This document shows positions 47,987-58,851 of a stretch of DNA of 64,000 nt, in pieces. The notes beneath the pieces were generated by a model. That model worked only from the letters and a program-made list of their open reading frames with translations. It did not search any database and was not told where the DNA came from. The number at the start of each line of letters is the position of its first letter. Position 1 is the first letter of the stretch. Source of the DNA: Rhexocercosporidium sp. MPI-PUGE-AT-0058 (lineage: Eukaryota; Ascomycota; Leotiomycetes; Helotiales). The stretch spans positions 1,550,001 through 1,614,000 of the forward strand of contig JAGTJL010000009.1 in the NCBI GenBank assembly GCA_020746875.1. Reading direction: 5' to 3'. The translations under genes and the position numbers were made by a program.

Positions 47987-48874
47987 ATGACATCTCAAAC
48001 TACCCACGGCGCTGCAGGTTCACCAAAAACCACAAAAGATGCCATTCTTGAGACCGGGGCTTCAGTAGCCCAGTCCTTCGAACCCATCAAAGCCATCTGC
48101 GCCCACCTGAATGCCTTGCACGTGTATGCTTCAGATCCATCTCGATCAGTCGAAGCAAATCATTACTGCACTCACCTGAGCGCTGATGTACGCTCCTCGA
48201 CCTCACTACACCAGAGTCTCTTCAAGTGACGGACAGACTAATGTTTCCCATTCAGGTCAGGCAATGCCTCATCTATGATGCTCCTAAGAACCCAGCCAGA
48301 CTGATTGGGGTGGAGTACATGATCACTCCAAAACTGTACGAGAAACTCGACCCAGAGGAAAGGAACCTATGGCATTCCCATGATTATGAGGTACGTTGCC
48401 AATCTAGATCTCCATCCTCAGCTCAGGCATGCCAATTGTGCAGAGCAACATTCTGATTGCCAGTAGGTCCGCAGCGGCATGCTCATAATGCCTAACGCCA
48501 ATGTCGCGAATGCTGTCTGGGAAGTCGCCGAGACGGAGGAAATGAAGGAAGTAGTGGGCTTGTATGGCAAGACATATCATTTCTGGCAAGTTGATAGGGG
48601 CGATGCACTGCCGCTTGGGAAGCCGGAGTTAATGATGAGCTTCACGAGTGATGAACAGGTATGTCCGTCCTATATGGACCCGTTTAGGCAAATCGCAAAT
48701 ATTGGTGGGTGGGTTTCGTGCTGACAAGAATTGGAATTGCAGGTACCGTGGGAGAAGGTCAAGGATAGAGATGAGAGGTACGGTGTTGAGACAAGCAAGA
48801 AGAAGGAGCTTAGGCAGGGTATTGAAGGGGTGGATGTTCACGAGGATGCTGATGGATGCTGGAAAGAGAAATAA
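47987..48874 (+). CDS. DUF1264 protein (oil-body-associated-protein-like)
   Basis: Exons 47987-48187, 48256-48390, 48467-48658 and 48743-48874 (introns of 68, 76 and 84 bases) encode 219 residues. DUF1264 features are [23 protein letters not shown], the HYCTHL segment, [30 protein letters not shown] and [12 protein letters not shown]. Plant members (OBAP1) associate with oil bodies. Fungal members are common but uncharacterised, so function is only inferred from the family. The conserved His residues (HYCTH, WHSH) could bind metal; that is speculation. The frame is open further upstream with another ATG at about 47870, so a longer N-terminus is possible. It lies 259 bases after glyoxalase II on the same strand. 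Confidence 0.88.
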
Positions 48875-49845
48875 TTTTCTCGAAACCTAGGGTAAGATGC
48901 AACAGCGACAGACGAATGAAGACAGCACATAAATTAATGAGCTAAGTCTACTCTAAATTGATAAATATAAACAAAAAGCGCTACAGTCTACAAATAAAGT
49001 ATGTCTCCAAAGGGCACCAAGCACCAGACCCACTCAGGAGCCCAGCAGATTGTGTACCCAAAGGAAGGTCTCGAAGAATCAAAATCTCGACCGGATGTTC
49101 CTCTTGCTTCATTGTCCACACTCCCCGTTCTTGAAATGGATACGGCGGGCTCTAGCATTTAATTTTGAAGCTGGTGTTTTGTGTTTCCTCCTCTTTTTTG
49201 TCTCTTTCCTGTCCATCCTTCATCACATCCTCTCAAGACTGTCCTACCCTCCACCCAGGCCAGCTCCTGCAACCTGTTCGTTCAATTGCTCCAATTCTTG
49301 TAATGAAATGCACAAACTGTTGGAGAAGAGACAAATGACTGAGGATACTTCATCCTTGAGCAGTAGCGGCGTGGTGGGAGTTGGGCATTTGAGATGGACA
49401 TGCTGATGGTTGATTGAATGGGAAATGGAAATTTGCAGCCGAAATTTTGAAGACAGCACCACTAGCGCCATTCCCACCCTAGCGTCTTGGCCAGTCATCA
49501 GCCTCGCACGTAAGGCTGACAGGCTGACTGATACGATCTTCAACTTCACAAAACATTTGGCTGAGGCAGTAGAGTGGGTCGTGTTTTGGAGAGTGTGCTC
49601 CATTTCTAGCTCTAATTGACGTGCTAAAGGTTAGGATATACCGTTCGGCGAGTCTTATCGATGAAGGGCCAGCAGCGATGTGAGGTAACTTCCCATTAGC
49701 ATTCAAAACAAGATTCATAATTCATTACCGAATAAACGTACACTACAGTGTAGTTACTCCAGACACCATCGCTACCCTGAAGCCCAAATTCCTAACCAGT
49801 TTCCTTTCCTAGCCCAATATCTCGCCAGAATCAACTCACGTATTC
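48875..49845. other. intergenic between convergent DUF1264 and kinesin genes
   Basis: About 0.97 kb. Expected to be two 3' UTRs and spacer; no coding signal. Confidence 0.5.
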
Positions 49846-51764
49846 TCAATTAATCCTCTCTCCCAAGGGAGTGACGAACCGACTTTTGTCATCGCCAATC
49901 TTCCGCTTGAACATTCCCAAATCATTCAGGAGCTCCTTCATGAAAGCCTGAACCTCGTTGGCCCGCTCCTCGTGTACTGTGACATCAATTCCCTCATCTT
50001 CATCACCATACTCTTCATCTGGGACTTCTGTCTCGTCGTCATTCTCTCTATTCTCCTTATCTCCCTCACCAGCCTCAAACATGGTTCCCTTCCCACCAGG
50101 GCCACGAATACTGTTCCTAGCGCTACGGACGTCGATGGGGTTCTTCAAACTGTCGAGTGCAAGTTTCAGATGTAACCTCAAAGCATCGTTCTCAGTCTGA
50201 AGACTTCGAATCTTGCCATCTGCGACCATGCTCTTCTCTTCCATCATACGTTGCATTGCGACCACTCTGTTCTGGTATTCCTCCAACTTCTCTTCCTGCG
50301 CCTTGTCCTCTTTCTCGCGACGGCGATTGTCAGATACACTCATTTGCAGAATACGAATCTCCTCCGCCATTGCTGCAATTTGGGCATCACGTTCTGCAGC
50401 AGATACGTGATCTTGGTTGACGACAGCTCGAGTCCGGATTCTCTTAGCCTGGTCCGCATAGCGAAGAGTTGAAAGCGTCTCATCGTAATCAGACGGTGCT
50501 ATACACGCGATCATGGCAGTCTTACTGTTTCCTCCAAGCGAGTCCTTCAACAGCCAAGTCAGAATTGAGTCTCTGTATGGTACAATATCCTTGCTTCTCT
50601 TGCCAGGTCGATGTTGTTTCGGATCCGCTAGAGCAGCAATGACACGGCCGAGAGTGGTCAGAGACTTATTGATGTTGCTTCCTTCTCTAAGACGGGCACC
50701 AGTTGCTTCTGTAGCCTTCGCTCTTTCACTACCTGCCAAATCGACCAGTCGGATCCGAGCAGTGCGTTCAGTAGTCTCGTCAGTGTCCATGTCGTGGTGG
50801 ATCTGCTTCAACATAATCGTAAACACAGAGTGACTTCTACTACTGGTATCATTCATCTTGGTACTAGCCGTCGTCCGGCTGGCATCTCCCATCTTCATGA
50901 ACTTCATGATCTCCGAGATGTTGCGGACTGGGGCATCTGTAAGATCCTTGATGTATGGTCCTTCAGTAGGTGACTCGCGGATCTTGAGGTAGTATGGAGG
51001 TTGGTTGGGATGGACGGGGACAAGCAAGTCGCGGACGTGCTCGTTGTATACTTCGAAGTAGGAAACTCGGACATTGTAGGATATATTTGGGGTTTCGTTA
51101 TGGGCTGCTTCGATTCGTTGGAATAAGTCCTCGCAGGTTCGTGGAATCAGACCAGGCTGGTCAGGAGTACCCATCATAGTGTAACTTTTCCCGGACCCGG
51201 TTTGGCCGTATGCAAATATGCAGGTATGGTAGCCTTCGAAGTTGTGGTCCAAGAACTCTTCACCCAAGCTGTTGTAGACATCCTCCTGGTGGGCATAGTG
51301 CTCGTCCTTTGTATCGTGACTCCAGAACGAATTGTCGAATGTAAAAGACTTCTCCTCGATAACCTTCCTCGTCTTCGACCTTGTATTTGCAGGGTCTGTA
51401 TCGTTCGGTACTAGAAGGCTTGTGGCTTGGGTATTCGCATTCATCTCAATCAGGCATTCAGCTCCTCTTTCCACCTCTGCAAGACAGTTAATTACAGATT
51501 TGAAGGTAAACAAACGCGAACCTTACCCCTAGGAAGAAATGCTCTGACTCGAACCACCACCCGAACATTCCCTCCTGGTGCATCTCTTCCCATTGTCATA
51601 TCACTCCCCCGCGATCGTAAAGATGGTGTTGAGGCAGATGATCTCACACTGCGCATTTCCGCAGCCACACCTGGCATTAATCGAGGATCCAGAGCCATGC
51701 CAATCAATGTGTCGTTGATATCGAGGATTGCTGTGCTGAACCTTTGCTGGAGATAACGGTACAT
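49846..51764 (-). CDS. short kinesin-3-like motor protein
   Basis: Exons 51527-51764 and 49846-51476 (intron of 50 bases) encode up to 622 residues. The motor domain has all nucleotide elements: GNVRVVVRVRAF, the P-loop GQTGSGKSYTMMG, switch I NDTSSRSHSVF and switch II DLAGSERA, followed by SNINKSLTTLGRVI, YRDSILTWLLKDSLGGNSKT and the neck. The REVERGAECLIEMN insert and the K-rich loop region resemble Unc104/KIF1 (kinesin-3). A coiled coil of about 80 residues and an acidic tail follow. There is no FHA, KIF1B or PH domain, so this is the short fungal kinesin-3 form (UncB/Nkin3 type). Role: microtubule plus-end motor, cargo unknown. The start is uncertain: ATGs at 51762-51764 and 51597-51599 are both possible, and a TTCTTTAG acceptor-like site precedes the first. 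Confidence 0.9.
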
Positions 51765-52087
51765 CACCTAAAGAATTTTGTTTACTCCGAAGATGCGTCG
51801 CGCTCGGTTGGTTGGCGGGGTGATTGTTTTGGTGCAGGGATTATCTCGAGCTTCGCTCGAACGCGTTGATCTGTCGTGGTGACTTTCTAGAATCCGGTTT
51901 TCGTTGGAGTCGCATCATTTGGAAAAAGTTTCGTTAGGCAAATGCAAATCTGTATCCGTGTCAAGGAGGGAAATATGTGAGTTGATTGCAGAGGGCTTTC
52001 ATCCCTCGACAGCACGTGGCTCGTTTCTTCATCGGTGCGGGAGGCTGCACTCCTCTTTGGCTCATTGGCGTTGCACTTTTCAATTGA
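51765..52087. other. kinesin 5' flank
   Basis: Promoter side of the kinesin gene and left border of the relic-rich stretch. No coding signal. Confidence 0.45.
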
Positions 52088-53275
52088 TTGAATGTCATTA
52101 CGTCGATACATGACATTGATGCCCTTGGATGGAATGACACTGATCACTGTATTGACCACTGGAATCGGCCGGATACCGCAAGGCTATTGTGTCCTTCCAC
52201 AACTCTGCCTCAAACCATAAGTCCCTATCAAGAGGAGACCGACGTCGATAGCGGATCGACCCACATTAATATAGATGTTGATGAAGACAACGAGGCAGAC
52301 CTACCAGACCTAGAGTGGCTCGCTCGTGATACTGCTCTTGACAGCAGGGATGGCGAAGCAGGTCTAGAGTGGATTGTTGGAAAGGAGAACCCCCACTCGC
52401 CAGAGTACTACCTCGACCAGGAGAACAACTCCAGCGAATCCGAGGATGAGGATAAGGATTATGCCGATGGCAGTCTTCTCCTCCTGGATATAATAGAGGG
52501 AAATTTCCATCGGTACGTACCCTACCCCCAAAGAACCTTAATGCTTTACTAAAGGCCTCAGCTCACTTCTACTTGTTACTGATCAGTAGTGTATTCCATG
52601 CTGAACAGGCCGTGTTGAGACTCGAGCGTGTTGAGACTCGAGCGTGTTGAGGGCATTCCTGCTGGAAGCGAGTTGGGGAGAAGTTATATGCGGCTGCGCA
52701 TGCGATATATGAGGAGGTTGTAGTGGAGTTGAAGTGTGTTGATGGAGTTACTGGTACCGGTAACCTTCCTCCAATCGTACAAAAATCGTTTGCCACGGGC
52801 TGGGTTGATTCTTCTGGTTCATCAAAGAGAAAGCAGCCGCAGCAGAATTGTCGAATTCGAGTAGGTTTAGCTCAATTGTTCCTGCTTCAAATGGATCGAG
52901 TCCTGCTGCAATTACTGGTAACAATGAGCATCAAAAGCCTCCCTCGAGTGCAATTTAAGCTCCCTGCATGGCTCCAGTATTTTTTGCGAAGACAGGCACT
53001 GTTACATGAGAGCAATATCTTCATGAAATCTCTTCTCAGATACCGGAGCTGAATCAAGGGCAAAGGGGGCTTTATTTCATTCATGGATCGTCTCAAATTG
53101 CTCCCTTCAAGGCTCAAGAGCTCGAGGCGCTGGTCAGGACATGGATATCTGAAAGAGAACAAGGCGGTAAAGCGAGCAATGAAAAGAAAGCTGAAAACGA
53201 TATGATTGAGAATACCAGTGTTAAATTCCGGAGGCTGCTCGAACGTACGAGAGCTCATTGGAGAAAGGGACATTG
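52088..53275 (+). pseudogene. decayed gene for an acidic protein of unknown family, disrupted by a 16-base tandem duplication
   Basis: A reading with protein-like composition runs through LPDLEWLARDTAL, GLEWIVGKENPHSPEYY, and DYADGSLLLLDIIEG to an intron-like gap at 52513-52586. It continues with SVFHAEQAVLRLERVE. There a 16-base unit is repeated about 2.5 times and shifts the frame. Further on, in another frame, come EKLYAAAHAIYEE and TGTGNLPPIVQKSFATGWV, and later LYFIHGSS and QELEALVRTWISE. Spread over three frames with stops between them, this is a broken gene. The SPEYY and DYADGSLLLLD(R/I)IEG stretch faintly recalls fungal DUF3435-type recombinase-related proteins, but the resemblance is from memory and weak. 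No start codon can be set. Confidence 0.45.
52611..52651 (+). repeat. 16-base tandem repeat, about 2.5 copies
   Basis: The unit CGTGTTGAGACTCGAG is found at 52611-52626 and 52627-52642, followed by a 9-base partial copy. Since 16 is not a multiple of three, the extra copy breaks the reading frame of the surrounding relic gene. Confidence 0.85.
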
Positions 53276-54979
53276 AAAGCCCACTTTGATCAAGTCCTTA
53301 ATTTCGAGCTAAGAATAGTATCGCGTTTTCTCACCGAGTACACGTTTCAACGAAACGAGACTTACCAATAACTTATTGGTACAAGGCCTTAGTGGATAGA
53401 TATGAACATACTTGTCACTTGAGTATCACAAATCCTGAGACCAATCGAGTTACTCCTTTGTTGGTTATAGCAGAAGTTCACCCGACAACCCCACCCCGCA
53501 ACATCTGTGAAAGCAACGTATCTCAAAAACTGTGCTAAAGAGAGTCCTCCGAATCAGACACTTCTCTTACCAGTTGCTGTCACTCCCCCAGAATCACATC
53601 ACACCCCTGATTCTTCCGAGCAATTTGCAACCAGCAAATTGACTATTCTCCACGTCTCAAAGCTCAGGTCTGCTCTCGTCATAGTCTCCTCAGTACTCGG
53701 AACTCCTCCACAATTGCTCATGTAAATGGCTTTCGCTCAGCCACTCTGCCATTGGCTGGTAATTTGTCGAAGCTTCGGACCTTGTCACCACACTGGGAGG
53801 CGCACAATACTCTGTTTCTCCAACAAGATAGCCAGAGAATTCTCGGGTAGGAAGAACCTGTACGTCGCCTTTGTCTTCGAGCTCTATTGACGCCGAGTAT
53901 TGGGTATGTTGAGACGTTTTAGGAAGACTAAGATCGTTGAGGTAGTAGTTACGTCTAGGGGACCAGGGATCAGGTTTTAGGAGTAGTAATCTTAGTGAAT
54001 CGAACTCACCTCGCCGCGGCTGAATCTTTGTTATGTGGAGAAGCGCTGGTGAGTTTCGTTCTTCTCAATCTAGTAGGATGGCATCTAAATGAGCGGTGTT
54101 AGTTTTAGAAAGCAATCGTTCTTACCTTTGAGGAAGGAGTATACACACTTATCGCGAGTTCCCTCGTATGTTCGTAGGTGCTGGTTGACGATAGAGATAA
54201 TATGATGAGCGTTAGAAAGCTTGGTGGCCATGTACAGCAGTCAATTTTTGCAGAGTTTGTTTCGAGAATCTGAGTTTCGAACATTTGCACCGCTCCAGAA
54301 CAATGGGAAGTATTTACTCATAGGGAATCTTCTATAGTTATAGGCGAAAGCTCTATCTCTACAGAATTCGAACTTCGTTCGAAAAGGAAATACGGTGAGA
54401 TACCTGTCTGAATCTAGAAAAAAGGTGATGAACATCGGTCATTGGGAGTCAGTGCCATACTAAGGTTACCCCCAATAGTAAGTAAGAGATTTTATACAGG
54501 GCTGATTTCTTCATCCGAGAATGGTAATACGGTCATGAGTTGCTTCGCGAAGAAATACCCGTAGTCTAAGTAAGGAAATACGGCAAAGCCTCAGCATCAT
54601 TTCGAGTTCGATCAGAGACAACTGTTCGAAATTGGAAACACGGTCACGCTACATTGGTTTGGAGCACTTCTAGTATTAATGGGCAAGGGTGCACAGCAGA
54701 AGGTTCGGGTTTGGGGCTTTGGCTTAGACTTGGGTTGTTTTGTTCGTTGTGTCGCAGAAAGAGCAATTTCACAGGAGCAGATTCACAAACGGGTCCAATT
54801 CATCTGATTCAATTGTATCACCCTGTTGAACCGAACTCCAACTAGAAGCAAGTCTCTTCTGAACTCGCTTTGTTTCATTTTATCTCATACGCAAAAGAGA
54901 TCCCTAATTCGCCTTGCTTTAAAGTAGCTCCAAATGCTTGCTTTTGTTATCTGCGGGAATATATACCATAGCTTTGAGG
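53276..54979. other. gene-free, degenerate stretch
   Basis: 1.7 kb with only short interrupted frames and no domain resemblance. It lies between two pseudogenes. Confidence 0.5.
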
Positions 54980-55330
54980 TATAGAGCTAGCTCTTCGCTA
55001 GGAGCTTGTACTATTTGAGATCCAAGGGCTTGAAAACCCAGACTTTTGTAAAGATTATGGCCCTTAGGACTCGCATTTAGATTCAAGCGACGGTGTCATT
55101 CGCTGCTTTGTCCATACCCCAGCGCACAAGGCAGGAAGCGTAGCGGTGGCGCCGAAAATCGGGAAGCGTGCCTAATATTTGCAAGGACATCTGGTCCGGT
55201 CCAAAGCCATCAAAGAATTTCTCTTTCATCTCAACTAGTGCCGCTTTGAAAGCAGTAATGCGCTTGGGATTACCATCACGGCGAGTAGCACCGCCTGGAT
55301 CTGCAACGCCTTTTGGGGCCAAACATAATT
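54980..55330 (-). pseudogene. GNAT acetyltransferase relic with frameshift
   Basis: Reading leftward, a conserved GNAT core is visible: KEKFFDGFGPDQMSLQILGTLPDFRRHRYASCLVRW is split over the expected beta-4/alpha-3 region. It resembles fungal GNATs that end LGTxPDFRRxGxGSxLxRWG. The frame then stops just after NDTVA. One frame over, the C-terminal part resumes as LNLNASPKGHNLYKSLGFQ and QAPSEELALYLKAMV, which is the usual end of these enzymes. A single-base loss near 55083 explains the break. The acetyl-CoA-binding R-R-x-G-x-G/A loop reads RRHRYA, so its first Gly is lost. An earlier exon may lie up to about 55490. Confidence 0.65.
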
Positions 55331-55490
55331 AGCTGCACAACTCTTACTTTGCTGCAGATGGGATTTATTAGCTTACGAGACTTAGGCAGATAATTTGGCA
55401 ATTTGGCCCGTGGAGGCGTTTGTTTATGTATGTCATGTCCCAACATGCACCTACAGCTCGAGCCTTTCATGTCCATGAAACGAGACAAAA

Positions 55491-56180
55491 TCAGTTACAA
55501 GACATTCTCTTGAATGCACCCCTGCCAAGTGGCGGGCTCCAGTTGATATTCCAAACAGGCTTGGCCCTAAATTCACTGTCCATGTCGTATATCTCTCTCC
55601 GTGCAATGACTTCGGGAGCCTCCCAGGCAAACTTACCACTGCGCAACCACAGACGGATAAGATGATGACTCGCAGATGGATCGTCGACAAAGCCACGAGG
55701 AGCGTGGAACATGGCAAAATTATTGACAATCTCGATGTCGCCGCGCTACAGCTAGAGCTCGAAGGCGTAGGTCTCGGTGGTCAAGTGGACCATTTCAAGT
55801 GCTGCTGCTTATGTTTCAGTCATGGCAGGCACTCCAGGTGAGAACCAAGCACCGGTCAACGGGCGGCATGAATACATGAAGCCCGGATCTTAACACGGGA
55901 AATTGTGCAGAAGGCCCCGCTTGTGGTACTGGCTTTGGTAGAACCTGCGACTAGTTAGCAAGATCGATTGCTAGAAGTTGCTGTGCTCACTCGCCAAAAC
56001 CCCTTTGCGAGTGTGTGGAATACGTCCGGTCGCTTCGCGGCAATTTCGCTGTATATCTTTGCATTCGACGCAAGGAGAGACTCGCCACCAGATGGCGAGA
56101 CATCGTTGCTATCCACTTGCTAAAACCCCCAATGGATCTGCCAGTTGCTGATGTGACGTTGGGGAGCGAAAGCCTTCTTG
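55491..56180 (-). pseudogene. TauD/TfdA-family dioxygenase relic with three Gln-to-stop changes
   Basis: Reading leftward: SPSGGESLLASNAKIYSEI and RPDVFHTLA appear, then an out-of-frame QYHKRGLLHNF stretch. Next comes SPGVPAMTET, a TAA (55809-55811) and AAALEMVHLTTETYAFEL. Then TAG, Leu, TAG (55752-55754 and 55746-55748) and RGDIEIVNNFAMFHAPRGFVDD, followed by HHLIRLWLRSGKFAWEAP. These are in the order of fungal TauD/TfdA proteins, where RGDIxxxNNxxxxHxRxxFxD carries the distal iron ligand. Each of the three stops can be derived from CAA or CAG by one C-to-T change in a CpA context. Additional frame breaks lie upstream. It belongs to a different subfamily from the intact gene at 39.3-40.5 kb. 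Confidence 0.7.
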
Positions 56181-57682
56181 GGCATTTCCAGTATTCATGG
56201 CAAGCTTAAAAGGTCCATGCCATTTTAACAAGATTAGCTTTGTAATCTCTGTATTGACTACTGGTATATGGATTCAAAGTTGTCAAGGGCAAGGCAATCA
56301 TCAAATCCAATTCTACATGCATACACCTTTAAGCAAGCAAATGCAGCCAAATTTCCAGCTCAAGGTTTGATCTATCTTCGAGAATAAATTCGTACGAGCA
56401 CAATACCTACTCCTAGCTTTTCAACCGAGTTCTTTGTTTCATTTCCCCCGTCATTCTGCATATAGCTGGAAATTTTTGAAACTTGACATGAACGAAATTC
56501 ACGAGTCTCGGATACTCCTGGACAAACTTCCCAGTCAAGACACAGAGTCCGGCACCGCTTGTCGTCAAACAACAGAGATTGCCAATGGATGTCTGCACGA
56601 GGCACAAAGCGCCTAGTGAATTCGTACCGCCGCTCTATTTTTAACATTTAGAGCCCTATAATAAGGAAATGCCAAGAAACAATTAAATTCACTTTACTAC
56701 TTAAGTTAACACTTTTTAGGAGTATCATTCCAGCTAAATTTATATGTAAACATTCTTGTTGATTAATATTTGTTGCTTGCAGGTAGGGAGTAAACTAGCC
56801 TGCTTTAACAAGGAAGATTCCTATCATTACACTTCTAAGTGTTATCACTGCGGTATGTCCCAGGATAGAACAACACAAAATTCACTACATAAAGCTCTAG
56901 AATAAGTTCTCGTCGCAAAATTGACTCAGGAATAGAAGGGATTGGTTTAAGAACCATTGGTTGTGAGTAAGAATCTTTTAAAGGTTGACTTTGGGCGTTG
57001 ACAACGTGTACGTCAGGTAGCTTTATTGTGCTTCTATTCTTGTGTGGATCTTTACGCGAAGGAGTAAGAAAGGCCTACTTTCTCCATCGGGACATACATC
57101 ATAGAAACCAAGGGAGGCATCAAAGAGTACACACTTGTTACTAGGCGATTCTTCGAACCCTGCCCAGCCACCAATTGGAGAACCACTATCACACGTCACT
57201 GTCAGCGTCCCTCTGAGTCTCTCAGCAGTAAACATTTGCTTCAGGGTTTGCCAATACCCTAAAATGGAGCAATGGAGACCAGAACAAAGAGTACCTAGCT
57301 ACATGTACGGTTCCTACCGAGTTCTGTCCAGCCATTAAAGCAGCGTAGCTTCATCGTCACTCAATGTCTTCATCCACTCACTCGCTCCATCCTCTACCTC
57401 TTCTACCAGCGACAGCGACAACAACAGCAATAAACAAACAACAACGTCTCCTTTACCATCTCAGTCCAACAGACACAAATATGCACTCCTGTCAGCATAA
57501 TTTTTCTCCTTCCTCTTCTTCCTTACCTCTTTCTATGTTCCTCGCTCACTCCCAGTTGGAAGGGCAGCTCCCATGAGCTGAGAGACAAAGTCTTCGCAAT
57601 ATCAAGCGACTCCAACGACAAGATACAGGGGATGTGCACGATTTAATATCTGGTCAACCAGTAGCAGAGCTTCTGATGTGTG
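56181..57682. other. gene-free, AT-rich stretch
   Basis: About 56640-56960 is markedly AT-rich with no coding signal. A minus-strand frame near 56413-56607 contains TSGAGLCVLTGKF, faintly like the AdoMet-binding part of a degraded O-methyltransferase, but too weak to call. The (CAACAA)-type run at 57418-57445 is simple sequence. Confidence 0.45.
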
Positions 57683-58223
57683 ATGATCATGGACAGACGC
57701 GTTTTCATTCTTACGTGAGTCAAGGGTGCTCGAAGGAAGGCAGGATGGCTGACAATTGGTGTAGCAGACATGGCACCAAATATGCACCCCCCAAAGACAG
57801 ATGGCACCTGTTGTGGAAATTCTATCCGGCCCATTTGATTGGAGGCCTTGACAATAGAGGACCGCTTCGGATTGCTTGTCGTTTAGGAAAGACGTGTCTG
57901 GAAGCCTTGGATCACCGGACAATGCGACAGGACAATCAAAATCCTTCTGTCACTTATCTGCCGTCCATACCCATCAAACAACTGGAACACTGGGTATTTG
58001 GTGGTAGACAATGGGGGAGCTGGCCATCCAGGTAAGTGAATCCTTCGAGGAAAAATAATTGCACAGTGACTACGAGAATATGAACTAGAGAATTAGCTTC
58101 TTTAAGCGACGAGATCGCCTATTGCGTTGCCAGATATCTATAATTGGCAGAGAGTGGTGGACTATATTAGAACAGACAACTTTTGTACAGCAGGAACTTC
58201 TCCTCGAGTTAACTTGTCACTAG
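57683..58223 (+). CDS. possible small spliced gene, unknown function
   Basis: Tentative exons 57683-57714, 57765-58031 and 58097-58223 would give 141 residues. Intron 1 (50 bases) has a GTGAGT donor, CTGAC branch and GTAG acceptor, and intron 2 starts with GTAAGT. These are good fungal splice signals, and the joined frame stays open for 426 bases. The protein (RHGTKYAPPKDRW, WVFGGRQWGSWPS) matches no family I recognise. It lies in a relic-rich stretch, so it may also be a remnant. Confidence rests only on splice signals and frame continuity. Confidence 0.25.
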
Positions 58224-58503
58224 CATTTGAATTGTTTGCAATGATGCTGCTGCACTCGTTTGAAGTCTAGAATCATCTACTGAGATGTCTATCAAAGAAA
58301 CCGAATTGTTTTCCAGCAATTACGAGGTTTCACAGCCAGTTATTCAGGTGAGTAGAATGATTTGAAACATTGTATTTGTCATTTATTAACGACATGGAGC
58401 AAATTGGCAGTCAGCTATTGACCTTGTGGCTAAAAGCACATGAAATGGCACAAGAAGACGCCTGAGAGCAAGTAGCAAGATTTGAAAAACAGAGATTCCA
58501 CCG

Positions 58504-58851
58504 ATGACTACAACATTCCCGTCGTCCGGAACGAAGAACCACACCCAAACTCCCAACATTATGACCGTATATCATCTCATGGAGCAATTGTTTGATGAGG
58601 AAGAACAAAAGAAAAACAAGCACACAAGTCGAGCCCTCGTCGTCGATGCAATATCTGTTGATTTCCAGTCTTGAGAGAATCAGCCGAGTTCATTCGTTTG
58701 GCAATGGAGGAGGCAACTTACTGGAATGTCCAACATACGAATCGTCTGAAGAGATCCAAAAGGCTGATCCAAAGAGGAGAGCCAGTGGAACGAGCGAGAA
58801 GCCAAGCGGAAGCAACCTATGTAGATTGGATGAGAGGCTGAGTGCTAGCCA
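58504..58851 (+). CDS. possible small gene or relic, unknown function, overlapping the 3' end of the 2EXR gene
   Basis: Two stretches with coding-like composition occur: MTTTFPSSGTKNHTQ to NIMTVYHLMEQLFDEEEQ, then in another frame ESAEFIRLAMEEATYWN to SQAEATYVDWMRG. A GATTTCCAG acceptor-like site at the switch suggests an intron of about 42 bases, but the donor (GTCGAG) is weak. If unspliced, this is frameshifted. The last 35 bases overlap the convergent 2EXR coding end. No family recognised. Confidence 0.25.

Noticed and set aside
53985..54060. Possible tRNA T-loop (GTTCGATTC on the minus strand)
   Set aside because: The stem around it does not form a 5-bp T arm with a 7-base loop, and no acceptor stem, D arm or anticodon arm can be drawn.
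56413..56607. O-methyltransferase-like fragment (TSGAGLCVLTGKF)
   Set aside because: Resembles the AdoMet loop only loosely. Neighbouring motifs cannot be found in any frame, so it is not listed as a gene relic.
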